Part shown: in pieces, positions 1 to 8,035 of the stretch | How positions within the stretch are numbered: position 1 is the stretch's first letter | Layout: every line of letters starts with the position of its first letter | Origin: Owenweeksia sp965229445 | GTDB lineage: Bacteria; Bacteroidota; Bacteroidia; Flavobacteriales; Schleiferiaceae | Direction of reading: 5' to 3' | Length of the DNA: 64,000 bases | NCBI GenBank assembly: GCA_965229445.1 | Contig: OZ245876.1 | Coordinates: 1,488,001-1,552,000 of the forward strand | Position numbers and translations under genes: made by a program | Notes under the pieces: model-generated | The model's database searches: none | Told to the model about the DNA's origin: nothing | The model's input: only the letters and a program-made list of their open reading frames with translations

Positions 1-330
1 ATCTACTTGCAGCATCTTTATGAGCAAGTCTATATGCTCTCGGTAGTATATGTTCCGCACAACGCGACTCGTTACGTTCACTAATGTTGATTTAACAGGT
101 TCAAGAGATTTTAGATACAGCTGTTGCAGACACCTAATTTTGAAATCAATCACCACATATTCATTTGGATACTTTTCCAGAAGTTTGTCTGCCTTGTGGT
201 CTGCTTTATAGATGTCCCCGGTATTAAGCAGGTCTTCATACTTCTTAAGTTTCTTCATGTCCTTGTCCGAAACCTGGGCACTGAGAATAGGAGTTAAACA
301 GCTTAGAAGTAATAGAAGAAACAGTCTCAT
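1..330 (-). CDS. Secreted protein of unknown function, 3' part outside the window
   Basis: The reading frame starts at the ATG at 328-330 and stays open for 110 codons to the window edge, so the C-terminal part is missing. The first 19 or so residues are strongly hydrophobic after Arg2 and end in LSAQ, a typical Sec signal peptide; Cys11 is a weaker lipobox alternative. The visible mature part is charged and helical (a lysine-rich KKLKKYEDLL segment followed by ADHKADKLLEKYP), which resembles the start of TPR-type helical repeats. I do not recognise the family. It would act in the periplasm or at the outer membrane. It is read away from the SDR gene's stop, 57 nt downstream of it. Confidence 0.6.
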   Translation of the reverse strand, partial: MRLFLLLLLSCLTPILSAQVSDKDMKKLKKYEDLLNTGDIYKADHKADKLLEKYPNEYVVIDFKIRCLQQLYLKSLEPVKSTLVNVTSRVVRNIYYREHIDLLIKMLQVD

Positions 331-387
331 TTTTAGATTATTAAGCTGCGTTGCAGACTTTTCGCAAAAGTAGAAAAAGCATAGAGG

Positions 388-1815
388 TCAGGGTAGTTTG
401 CCCTTACTGATATTATTGAGCATGCCATTGAAGATTAAACCATGAAATGGTGCCACTGCGTACCAATACAATCTCCCGGCAATTCCCAACGGCCGGAAGG
501 TAGCGGTTTGTTCTAGTTTGTTCCCCACCATTTTGAATTCCAACCATGCTTCTCCCGGTAGTTTCATTTCTGCAAATAATAACATACGTCCTTTATCCTT
601 ATTGGCATATAAAACTCGCCAAAAGTCAATGGTGTCTCCCGCATTTATGGAGGTCTTACTGGTGCGTCCTCTTCTTAATCCAACGCCACCAACCAGCTTA
701 TCCAGAATACCCCTTAATTTCCACAACCCATTGGCATAATACCAACCGGTTTCCCCACCAATGCTCCAAATCCTATTCAGACATTCTTCAACATTTTCAA
801 CCTCTCTGCTGCGCTTATCTTTGAAACAACCATAGGTCGGAACTTCGATAAATTCTGAAATATCGAAGTCTATGCCGCTACTCGAGTAGGAATCCTTCCA
901 GCTGGAAAGAATGGCATTATTCTCAATTCTGTTAAATGCTCTCTTAAGTGCATCGTGATAGCTCAGCGGTTTGAGGTCTAAAATTGAATTGATGCGTTGC
1001 TCACTACAAACCACTTCCACCTTCATGCTATCTACGAGGGAAACAGCTAACTTATAAGAAGTTGAAGTTACAAAGTACAGCCAGTAAGAGGATAGTCTTG
1101 GAGTCATAACGGGTACCACCAATATTCTTCGTTTAAGCTTGCGAATTTGAGCAAACCCAAGGAGCATTTGCTTGTAGGTAAGAACATCCGGACCACCGAT
1201 GTCGAAATGCTCATTATAGGTTTCCGGCTTAAACAGTGCCCCGGAAAGAAAGGAAATGACATCGGAGATACCTATGGGTTGACATTTCGTATTTAGCCAT
1301 TTCGGAGCGATCATTACCGGTAACTTCTCCACTAAATCTCTTATGATTTCAAATGAAGCACTGCCCGAACCGATAATAATGCCAGCCCTTAAAGCGGTAA
1401 AGTTATACCGACCCTTGCTAAGCTCAGTTTCTACGTTTTTTCTGGAGCTTAAGTGCTCAGACAACTCGGAGTCATTGACGATGCCACTTAAGTAGATCAC
1501 ATGCTCCACTTTTGTGTTTTTGAGCGCATTTCGAAAGTTAATGGCTGAAATCTCTTCCAGTTTCTTGTAATCTTTAGCGGAGGCCATGGAGTGCACCAAA
1601 TAATAAGCGCCATCAATATCTGAAGGTATCTTTGCTAATGAGGATTCATCGAGTAAATCAACCTCTATGACAGAAATGTTTGGTTTCAAAGACTCAGGAG
1701 GGTTGAATCTTTTCACATCCCTTACACAGCAAACCACCTCATGGCCGGCTTCTACCAGCACAGGAAGCAATCGTTTGCCAATGTATCCGGTAGACCCCGT
1801 CAGCAATATTTTCAT
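388..1815 (-). CDS. SDR-type NAD(P)-binding oxidoreductase with C-terminal DUF2867 domain
   Basis: A 475-residue protein. Residues 1-12 form a beta strand plus the dinucleotide-binding glycine motif GSTGYIGKRL of extended/atypical short-chain dehydrogenases. YLVHSMAS and the later region up to about residue 300 fit an NmrA/atypical SDR fold. The C-terminal 150 residues (GETGWYYANGLWKLRGILDK, then WRVLYANKD, ending PFHGLIFNGML) match the DUF2867 domain often fused to such SDRs. The classical YxxxK catalytic pair is not obvious, as in many atypical SDRs, so the reaction is unknown. In related bacteria such genes often lie near photolyase and light-response genes. Here the photolyase cluster lies 2.5 kb upstream on the same strand. 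Confidence 0.85.
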   Translation of the reverse strand: MKILLTGSTGYIGKRLLPVLVEAGHEVVCCVRDVKRFNPPESLKPNISVIEVDLLDESSLAKIPSDIDGAYYLVHSMASAKDYKKLEEISAINFRNALKNTKVEHVIYLSGIVNDSELSEHLSSRKNVETELSKGRYNFTALRAGIIIGSGSASFEIIRDLVEKLPVMIAPKWLNTKCQPIGISDVISFLSGALFKPETYNEHFDIGGPDVLTYKQMLLGFAQIRKLKRRILVVPVMTPRLSSYWLYFVTSTSYKLAVSLVDSMKVEVVCSEQRINSILDLKPLSYHDALKRAFNRIENNAILSSWKDSYSSSGIDFDISEFIEVPTYGCFKDKRSREVENVEECLNRIWSIGGETGWYYANGLWKLRGILDKLVGGVGLRRGRTSKTSINAGDTIDFWRVLYANKDKGRMLLFAEMKLPGEAWLEFKMVGNKLEQTATFRPLGIAGRLYWYAVAPFHGLIFNGMLNNISKGKLP

Positions 1816-1946
1816 TTTACATTACAATGAATTAATAATGAAGCACTCAACACAGAAACAAGGGATAATGTTGAGTGCAGGGCATCACATGGAATACGCC
1901 CCAGTTGATTTATATAATAGGCTTATCACTTAGGGGAAAGCAAGGC

Positions 1947-2315
1947 CTATGCTTTCTTCCTCAATATTTTCTCCATTTTCCGACCCTTCGCCAACTCATC
2001 TACCAGCTTGTCGAGATATCTGGTTTGTCTGGTTATTTCATTATCCAGTTCTTCGATTCGGTATCCACAGATCAGTCCTTTAATCAGGGATGCATTCGGG
2101 TTTAACTCGGCGCGATTAAAGAATTCCTCAAAATTTACTTGCTGCTCGATCATCTCTTCCAGCCTGACAGCATCAAATCCGGTTAACCATTCAATTACCT
2201 GATGAAGTTCTTCCTTCGTTCTTCCTTTATTCTCCACCTTGGTGACGTAATGGGGATATACTGATGCAAATTTCATCTTCGCAATACGTTCATGATGCTC
2301 TGCGGTCGCTTTCAT
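1947..2315 (-). CDS. DUF2200 family protein
   Basis: A 122-residue soluble protein that fits DUF2200 along its whole length. The family hallmarks are visible: MKFASVYPHYVTKVENKGRT near the N-terminus, a VIEWLTGFD segment, an FFNRAELNPN segment, GLICGYRIEEL, and the closing LDKLVDELAKGRKMEKILRK. Small proteins of this family have no established biochemical role and are often annotated near stress or general metabolism genes. It has no signal peptide or membrane segment, so it should be cytoplasmic. The ATG at 2313-2315 is well placed because the family starts only a few residues before the conserved SVYPHY motif. Confidence 0.85.
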   Translation of the reverse strand: MKATAEHHERIAKMKFASVYPHYVTKVENKGRTKEELHQVIEWLTGFDAVRLEEMIEQQVNFEEFFNRAELNPNASLIKGLICGYRIEELDNEITRQTRYLDKLVDELAKGRKMEKILRKKA

Positions 2316-2675
2316 CTTTTATCATTTACCGTTACCGATTAAAAGTAAGGAAAAGCCCGGAGGATTAATGGCAGGCTTTGAGGCCTGCCTGATTAATCTA
2401 TAAGGCATTCTGATTACCCTTAAAAATGGCCTGCTGGTTACATTACTCTTATTAGATATACCGAAAACAGAATAGTAGTCATTTTAACCTCTATCTTCTT
2501 CATACACCATCGGATGCTGGGTTTCAATTTTGATATGTAAGGTCAAGTATTTGGACAGGCATTGGCGTAGTACTGGCTCGGTATTCTACAAGCCTGGAAC
2601 CTTGGTTATAGACATACAAACATAGTGGGTTTCTCGAGCTTAGATTTGGGAATATTCAATGATCAAAGGCTTGAA
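2316..2675. other. Intergenic stretch without a gene
   Basis: This stretch separates the DUF2200 start from the stop of the next minus-strand gene. It holds one clear inverted repeat at 2363-2398, listed separately. I see no other coding or RNA signal in it. Confidence 0.6.
2363..2398. terminator. Long imperfect hairpin, possible terminator
   Basis: Left arm 2363-2376 and right arm 2383-2398 pair over 14 bp with a 2-nt bulge and a 6-nt loop. The core is GGCAGGC/GCCTGCC, extended by GATTAAT/ATTAATC. It lies downstream of the minus-strand gene ending at 2676, about 280 nt away, and just upstream of the DUF2200 start. It could be a terminator or a dispersed palindrome. No clear U-tract follows it on either strand. 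Confidence 0.45.
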
Positions 2676-3161
2676 TTAGAATTGGAGTACCAATCCCAGG
2701 CCATCTTTGGTCATAGACACCCTTAGTTCAGTGCGATCCCAAATAGAACTCTTATTGATTCCATTGTTGTAGGTATCAACTGCTGCTCTGGCCTGCTGGT
2801 TAAACTTATTATTTATCGGAATGGAGGTAATGATTAATCCGGCACCAATCCCCGCCAATATCCAGTTGGGATCTCCTCCTCCCAGGGCTGTCCCTATTGG
2901 CCATCCCACCATAAAACCTCCTGACGCTCCAAGTATAGTAGCTAGCGTATAGTTCGATCTTGCCGCTTTAATTTCTGTGTAGGCTTGCTCATTTGGCTCC
3001 ATGGTTTTTACCAGCTGGTTCATGTTCAATTTTTCATAGCCCTGGTAAAAGTGATAACCGCCAAAGACCTTTTTCATCCAGATTGAGTCTGATTGGGCCT
3101 GGGCTAAGGAAACCGAACAACAGCTTAGAAGTATAGTTAGAGATATAAACAATCTTACCAT
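2676..3161 (-). CDS. Secreted or envelope protein of unknown function with glycine-rich hydrophobic core
   Basis: A 161-residue protein with a cleavable signal peptide (MVRLFISLTILLSCCSVS followed by LAQAQS). The mature part begins with a basic and aromatic stretch (WMKKVFGGYHFYQGYEKLN) and has a central glycine-rich hydrophobic segment at about residues 75-110 (ATILGASGGFMVGWPIGTAL, then GAGLIITSIPI). The C-terminus LGLVLQF ends in an aromatic residue as outer-membrane-associated proteins often do. I recognise no named family. Similar small proteins are scattered in Bacteroidota. It is monocistronic as far as spacing shows. Confidence 0.65.
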   Translation of the reverse strand: MVRLFISLTILLSCCSVSLAQAQSDSIWMKKVFGGYHFYQGYEKLNMNQLVKTMEPNEQAYTEIKAARSNYTLATILGASGGFMVGWPIGTALGGGDPNWILAGIGAGLIITSIPINNKFNQQARAAVDTYNNGINKSSIWDRTELRVSMTKDGLGLVLQF

Positions 3162-3456
3162 TTTGTAGCTTGAGTTAAAATTCTGAATCTCAATTAGTTA
3201 TAATTTAAGATCAATCTGTGTCAATGCCCATATGCAATGAGTTCATGATCTATGAGGATTTTAACCCCCATGCATATCGAACTTCAAATATAAATTTGAA
3301 ATTCCGTAAAGTGCCATTGGACGACAATTCTTGCCTAATGGTTCACAAACTCAAATACAAGTGGAGAAGAGGATCAGGCAAATTGTGATGTCTTATTAAG
3401 GCTTGGGAACAGAGCCACGGTGTTGGTCGGTAGGGTTGCGACTTACAATGTAACAC

Positions 3457-4140
3457 CTAGTCTGGACTGGTTGAATAGGATTTGGAGAACAATCTCCAGT
3501 TTACACCAAAGTTGATGAAGGTTAAAACTGGTTGGTCGCCCACCGCATTTTGAATATCACCGCCCGAGATTCCGTATTGTAAAAACCAGGTTTTATTGCT
3601 TTTTACAAATCTGTGGGTGAAGGCAAAATCATATTGCATGCCAGATACCTTATTGGACACGCCTGGATCCATGCTCAGCCCTTCATTAGGATCTGAAAAA
3701 ATCGCGTTGTCCATATAATTTGCACGTAGAGAAACAACAAACTTCGGCTGATCTTTACCAAAGCCAATTGAAGACTGAAGAATACCCTGACCAAAAAAGT
3801 CTTCATTGCCAATATTCGCACCTACTCCGGCATAAGCTTCCAAGAAGGTCTTACTACCTATTTTACTGTAATAACCTGTAAGAAGATGTGCACTAGTTCC
3901 GGCGTATCCATCACCAGAAATCTGCCATGCCCAGGCATTTATTCCGCCCGCTATTCGAAGGTGAGGACTTAATGCATGGGAAGCTTGAAGGTTTATTGAG
4001 CTTAGGCTAATTGCGGCACCAAGATTGGTTTCTCCCTTTTCCTCTATGAAACTTGAATTTATGTGCGCGGGGTAGTAAACCTGAGCGCATGATGTGATCA
4101 AAAGGGGGAGAGTCATTATGAGATACCTCAGGTAAAGCAT
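3457..4140 (-). CDS. Outer-membrane lipoprotein, beta-barrel-like, unknown function
   Basis: I place the start at the internal ATG at 4138-4140 because it yields a short signal peptide ending in the lipobox LITSC; the longer frame to 4209 adds 23 basic residues that would spoil it. The 227-residue product then has alternating, aromatic-rich short strands (LSSINLQASHAL, LRIAGGINAWAW, FLEAYAGVGANIG, FAFTHRF, WFLQYGISGG) typical of a small outer-membrane barrel, and ends NFGVNWRLF before a short tail. It would be lipid-anchored at the outer membrane. No close family is recognised, and the genes either side are separated by 140-300 nt. Confidence 0.65.
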   Translation of the reverse strand: MLYLRYLIMTLPLLITSCAQVYYPAHINSSFIEEKGETNLGAAISLSSINLQASHALSPHLRIAGGINAWAWQISGDGYAGTSAHLLTGYYSKIGSKTFLEAYAGVGANIGNEDFFGQGILQSSIGFGKDQPKFVVSLRANYMDNAIFSDPNEGLSMDPGVSNKVSGMQYDFAFTHRFVKSNKTWFLQYGISGGDIQNAVGDQPVLTFINFGVNWRLFSKSYSTSPD

Positions 4141-4350
4141 GATTTTCCTGTGCCTCCAAAAAATGAGTGTGGAGAAATCCTTCCTTAGACGCTTATGATA
4201 TCCAAACACTTTGCCCTGTTATATATTGGTTTTCTAATAAAGATTGCCAGGTATGAGTCACTGTACTTCCAAGAAACTTAGTTAAACACCTGGATTTCCC
4301 TCAAAACAGGGAGAAGATAGATATTTCTCGGGTGAATTAGGAGTGAGCAA

Positions 4351-5865
4351 CTACAAGTTTTCATCCAGGTTGCGGAGAAAGTCTTCTGCCCGGTTCAATA
4401 ACTGCTCTTGCTTGTCCCTACCCATCTTATCATAACTGCTGACCAACATGCTTAGTCGTGGGTTTTTTTGAAAAAATTCACGATTTACCTGCATAAAGCG
4501 CCAAAAGAGAGCATCCCAGGTATCCTGCCAACCAGCTTTTTTATAGTTGCTCATATTCATAAGGTAATTACTGCTGCTGATGTAGGGCTTGGTAGACATC
4601 AGCCCGCCGTCCGCAAACTGACTCATACCGTAAACATTTGTGACCATTACCCAATCATAAGCATCGATGAAAAGTTCCATGAACCATCGGTAAACTTCAT
4701 CGGGATCAAATTCGCAAAGCTGCATGAAGTTGCCTAAGACCATTAAACGTTCGATATGATGACAATAGCCGGTTTTCAATACTTTTTGTATTACGGAATC
4801 GACTGGTTCTATACCCGTGGATCCATCATAAAAGGATGGTGGTATTTTGCGGTCAAAACCCCAAAAATTATGTGTGCGTTCCTTTCGTCCGGCTACCTCG
4901 TAAACCCCACGAATAAATTCTCGCCACCCCAGGATTTGCCTAATAAAACCTTCTAAAGTATTCATAGGAACATTTTTATCCTCGGCAAAGCGCATGGCAC
5001 GTTGGATGACTTCATGCGGGGATAATAGTCCCGAATTAAGAAGAGGGGAGAGTAGACTGTGATGGAGAAGGAGCTCCTCTTTAACTAAGGCATCTTCATA
5101 ATCTCCAAATTCGTGAAATCTTGTTTCCAGAAAATTTTCGAACCACTGTGATGCCGATTTATGGTCTAGGGGGTATACTACCTCCTTATTCACTTCACCA
5201 AGATGATGGACAAAATGCTGCTTTACATATTGCAGTGCTTCTTCATGATTTATAGTCCAGTCTGGAAAAGTTATGGGAGGTGGAGTTTTGTTCTTGGGAT
5301 ATTTCCTACGATTCTCGGCATCATAGCTCCATTTTCCACCCACCGGAGTGTCATCCATCTCCATGAGGATGTTATGCTTTTTACGCTGTTGTTTGTAAAA
5401 GCTGGTTTGATAGTATTTCTTTTTACCCGGTTTGAAAAAGTGTTTATTGTCTTTCGGTGTATTGAGAAAAAGCGGACTCTCAAATTTGTTTAAGTGAATC
5501 TCGTGCTCCAGCGCTTTCTGCTGTAAGCGTTGGCTTAGCCAATCATCCGTAGGGTCGGTGTAATGTATTTGCCTACATCCTTTCTCCGCTAAAAATGGTA
5601 TCAGGGATCTGATATCGTGTATCTGATCGGTAGCTTCTACGTAGTGTACTGCAAAACCTTCATCTTCTAATTGAGCAGCGTAGGCCTTCATGCTTGCGCG
5701 ATGAAATAGAATTTTTTGCTGATGAAATTTGTAATGTGTGAAATACAAATGTTCTTCAACAAGGAAAACAGGCCTTCCTTTTTTCAGAGCAGGATTTTCA
5801 TTAAATAGCTGATGAGGAAAAAGGAGACTTAGGGATTTCAGATCATACTTTTTTTTCTGCGACAT
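4351..5865 (-). CDS. CryPro/PhrB-type photolyase-cryptochrome lacking the Fe-S cysteines
   Basis: A 504-residue member of the bacterial (6-4) photolyase/CryPro family (the family of Agrobacterium PhrB), similar to it over its whole length. The N-terminal alpha/beta antenna domain spans about residues 10-130, and the helical FAD domain follows. Conserved signatures: GFIRQILGWREF (306-317), the HH pair at 369-370 in CHHIERLMVLGNF, MSQFADGGL (414-422) and TKPYIS (425-430). Characterised family members bind a [4Fe-4S] cluster through four cysteines. Here the first is Pro354, and the region after SNYLMNMSNY (432-441) lacks the CxxC...C set and is about ten residues shorter. Photorepair or photoreception without the cluster is inferred. 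It is the last gene of the photolyase operon, overlapping the DUF2256 gene by 28 nt. Confidence 0.88.
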   Translation of the reverse strand: MSQKKKYDLKSLSLLFPHQLFNENPALKKGRPVFLVEEHLYFTHYKFHQQKILFHRASMKAYAAQLEDEGFAVHYVEATDQIHDIRSLIPFLAEKGCRQIHYTDPTDDWLSQRLQQKALEHEIHLNKFESPLFLNTPKDNKHFFKPGKKKYYQTSFYKQQRKKHNILMEMDDTPVGGKWSYDAENRRKYPKNKTPPPITFPDWTINHEEALQYVKQHFVHHLGEVNKEVVYPLDHKSASQWFENFLETRFHEFGDYEDALVKEELLLHHSLLSPLLNSGLLSPHEVIQRAMRFAEDKNVPMNTLEGFIRQILGWREFIRGVYEVAGRKERTHNFWGFDRKIPPSFYDGSTGIEPVDSVIQKVLKTGYCHHIERLMVLGNFMQLCEFDPDEVYRWFMELFIDAYDWVMVTNVYGMSQFADGGLMSTKPYISSSNYLMNMSNYKKAGWQDTWDALFWRFMQVNREFFQKNPRLSMLVSSYDKMGRDKQEQLLNRAEDFLRNLDENL

Positions 5866-5972
5866 CTCTCACTACAATAAATTACGTCAGGCCAATTATT
5901 CAGCCATTTTTTACGCCAGCTAAAAGGCAATTTACAAACCGGGCACAGCTTGGTGGGAAGAGGTTTTTTCAT
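5838..5972 (-). CDS. DUF2256 small zinc-ribbon-like protein
   Basis: A 44-residue gene read from the ATG at 5970-5972 to the TGA at 5838-5840. Two CxxC/CxxxC-type pairs, CPVC (10-13) and YCSERC (32-37), frame the hallmark PFSWRKKW (16-23), which matches DUF2256. The cysteines suggest one bound zinc. DUF2256 genes are repeatedly found next to cryptochrome/photolyase genes, although the function is unknown. Here it sits exactly between two photolyase-fold genes: its ATG overlaps the upstream stop (ATGA) and its 3' end overlaps the next photolyase start by 28 nt. Translational coupling is therefore likely, which supports that it is expressed. Confidence 0.88.
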   Translation of the reverse strand: MKKPLPTKLCPVCKLPFSWRKKWLNNWPDVIYCSERCRRKKSMI

Positions 5973-7093
5973 GAGGTTTTTGGTTTCGTATACAGCGGTT
6001 TAGCAGGCATAATCTCTGTTCTGGCTTTTTTCCAAAAAGCAAAGAATGATGAATGATAACTACGGATATTACTCAACCAATCGCGAGGATGTTCCACGCC
6101 AGTATAATGGCGGCTGAGCGGATGTTCTTTAAAATGAAACGACATTCCGGGGTAGGCTTGAGTCAGCTCATGAAATTCTATCACTGCTGTTTGAATTCCT
6201 TTGATATTGCGGGCCAAATTCAGCATGAAGTTCAGGCTTTGAGGGGATATAGGGTAGGTTTTAAAAGTTGAAGGTTCCAGCAGCAATACGCGATTGGCCT
6301 CTACATCCTTGCACCACGCAGGGTCCAGATTGTACCAGTTGTACAAGTAGGTGGGAAGGGCCACGTCTAGCTGGAGGGATTTATGTTTGGGCAGCGAAGT
6401 TGCCAATGCCAGGGTTGTCGTTTCCTGCAAAACTTCCGGCACGTTCATGGCGGGGAATTTTTCATAGGCACCGGTGAGAAAAGTATCAACTTGATGGGAA
6501 CCCGAAAAACGATTGATGTTATGCTGATCGGCAATGTATTTTTTATCGGCATTGGTACCGGCTACCCACTGCCAGCTTAAAGCATTGCTAGCCCAATCCC
6601 CATCCAACAGATAATAATACAGCCACTGAGCCGGAAGCCGCCAATGACTGCGACCAAAGTTGCACACTATCGCCGCCAGGTACATACGTAAATGGTTATG
6701 CATATAGCCGGTGCGGTAAAGTATTTTAATGGCCCGGTCTACGGCCTCAATACCTGTTTTTGCTTTGGTCACTGCAGCAGGCATCTGGTGATGGTTGACC
6801 AAGGACTGGGATCGCTTTAAATCCTTATTGATGCCCTCTCCCTTTACAATCCACACCTGTTGCCAGTAATCCCGCCAGGCTAATTCCTGGATGAACTTCT
6901 CGATCTTTTCAAGCTTGTATTGGCGCTCAATGAGGTTATTGAGAATCATTTTGGTAGAGATGACACCCCTGGAGATATAGGGTGACAACTTAGACACTGC
7001 CCCATCAAGGTAATTACGAGTTTGTGCATAGTTGCTTGGATCATAATTGTTTACCAGCCTTATGATTTCATCATAATGGGTTGTGAAGCTCAT
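5969..7093 (-). CDS. FAD-binding photolyase-fold protein without the N-terminal antenna domain
   Basis: A 374-residue protein that begins directly in the helical FAD-binding half of the photolyase/cryptochrome fold. Signatures: LSPYISRGVIS (36-46), ELAWRDYWQQ (70-79), TGIEAVDRAIKILYRTGYMH (113-132), NHLRMYLA and DGDWASNALSWQWVAGTNAD (165-184). The usual N-terminal alpha/beta domain that carries the antenna pigment is missing. In its place there is a C-terminal extension (about 245-350) with a strand-like segment, ANRVLLLEPSTF, that may be a Rossmann-like domain moved to the other end. Function, light repair or photoreception, is inferred from the fold only. It overlaps both neighbours by 4 nt (ATGA), so it is part of the DUF2805-photolyase-DUF2256-photolyase operon. 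Confidence 0.85.
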   Translation of the reverse strand: MSFTTHYDEIIRLVNNYDPSNYAQTRNYLDGAVSKLSPYISRGVISTKMILNNLIERQYKLEKIEKFIQELAWRDYWQQVWIVKGEGINKDLKRSQSLVNHHQMPAAVTKAKTGIEAVDRAIKILYRTGYMHNHLRMYLAAIVCNFGRSHWRLPAQWLYYYLLDGDWASNALSWQWVAGTNADKKYIADQHNINRFSGSHQVDTFLTGAYEKFPAMNVPEVLQETTTLALATSLPKHKSLQLDVALPTYLYNWYNLDPAWCKDVEANRVLLLEPSTFKTYPISPQSLNFMLNLARNIKGIQTAVIEFHELTQAYPGMSFHFKEHPLSRHYTGVEHPRDWLSNIRSYHSSFFAFWKKARTEIMPAKPLYTKPKTS

Positions 7094-7368
7094 CTTTTGG
7101 ATATCTTGTTATTTGAAATACTGCGCTGTCGGCTACTCTTAAAGCGTGTAATCCCTGAGTTTCGTTTATGCGCATGTTTGGAACTTCTACCAGAATTAAC
7201 GCGCTTTCTCCATAATTTGAAGCTGCTGGGTTTCAATTCACTACGCATCAGCTTAATCACATCAGCCTCTTCCAAAGCAAACTGGTAAGTAATGGCTTCA
7301 AAGGGGGTGCGATCTTCCCAGGCCATTTCAATTATCCTGTCTTTGTCTCTTAAACTTAACTCATGCAT
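7090..7368 (-). CDS. DUF2805 / TIGR03643 family protein
   Basis: A 92-residue basic protein. Residues 1-60 carry the family pattern RIIEMAWEDRTPFEAI, then LEEADVIKLMRSELKPSSFK and LWRKRV. This looks like a short helix-turn-helix-like helical domain. The last 35 residues are a lysine, arginine and serine-rich tail that varies in the family. TIGR03643 proteins have no proven function; co-location with photolyase genes is common in marine bacteria and is seen here. It is the first gene of the four-gene photolyase operon, with its stop overlapping the next start (ATGA). Nucleic-acid binding is plausible from the basic tail but is inference. Confidence 0.85.
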   Translation of the reverse strand: MHELSLRDKDRIIEMAWEDRTPFEAITYQFALEEADVIKLMRSELKPSSFKLWRKRVNSGRSSKHAHKRNSGITRFKSSRQRSISNNKISKR

Positions 7369-7491
7369 CAGCGCTAGACATTCTTATATGAGGAGGGAAA
7401 CAAGATTTACTACCACATGGTTCGGTGGTTTCCTGCATGAAATAGATCGTTGATCCAACGCGAATTCCAAATAGCAATCGCAGCCGGAGGT

Positions 7492-7878
7492 TTAGATTGG
7501 ATCGATATCATTTCTGGCTAAATAGACCTCCACGATAATTCTCGAAACCAGCTCCAGGTTAATTTCATCCCGCTCCACAAGGAGGGTGTAGGTAGCTTTG
7601 TTGCCTGATCCTTCATTTCTCTTTATAATACCCAGATCCAACATTACTTTTCGAACCAGAAGCTTGCCTCCATAACCAAACCGGAAAGAGTTATGCTTGA
7701 TGTCACCTTGCATCACAGCAATCCGCTGCAGCATATTATAGGTCCGATTGAAGTACTTCTTGTATTGTTTTATTCGAACTTTTGAAACTGCTTCACCATG
7801 CAAAACCACGCCAGTATGGCGGGCGATATTATTCAATTCAGACAGGAATATTTTGCGCTCCTCCGGACTCTGTTTCAT
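7492..7878 (-). CDS. Hypothetical basic cytoplasmic protein, possibly winged-helix
   Basis: A 128-residue protein with no signal peptide or membrane segment. It opens with helices (KQSPEERKIFLSELNNIARH), has a basic middle (RIKQYKKYFNRTY), and then a pattern that could be a winged helix: SFRFGYGGKLLVRKVML, LGIIKRNEGSG, then the hairpin KATYTLLVERDEI. This is a shape-based guess. I know no family for it. It stands alone, 123 nt upstream of the photolyase operon and on the same strand, so co-transcription with that operon is possible but not shown. Confidence 0.6.
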   Translation of the reverse strand: MKQSPEERKIFLSELNNIARHTGVVLHGEAVSKVRIKQYKKYFNRTYNMLQRIAVMQGDIKHNSFRFGYGGKLLVRKVMLDLGIIKRNEGSGNKATYTLLVERDEINLELVSRIIVEVYLARNDIDPI

Positions 7879-8035
7879 GCGTTGCTAGTAGTAAGTAAGG
7901 TCAAGGATTGATTAACAGTTTATTACAATTCATCTAAGTCTTGGGTGGCACACAGCCAATGTCAAGCATATCTTTAAGCTTAGTTTTCATTCCATGGCTT
8001 TAGTTGAGCGATGAAAGCATTTCGTTTTTAAGTCG

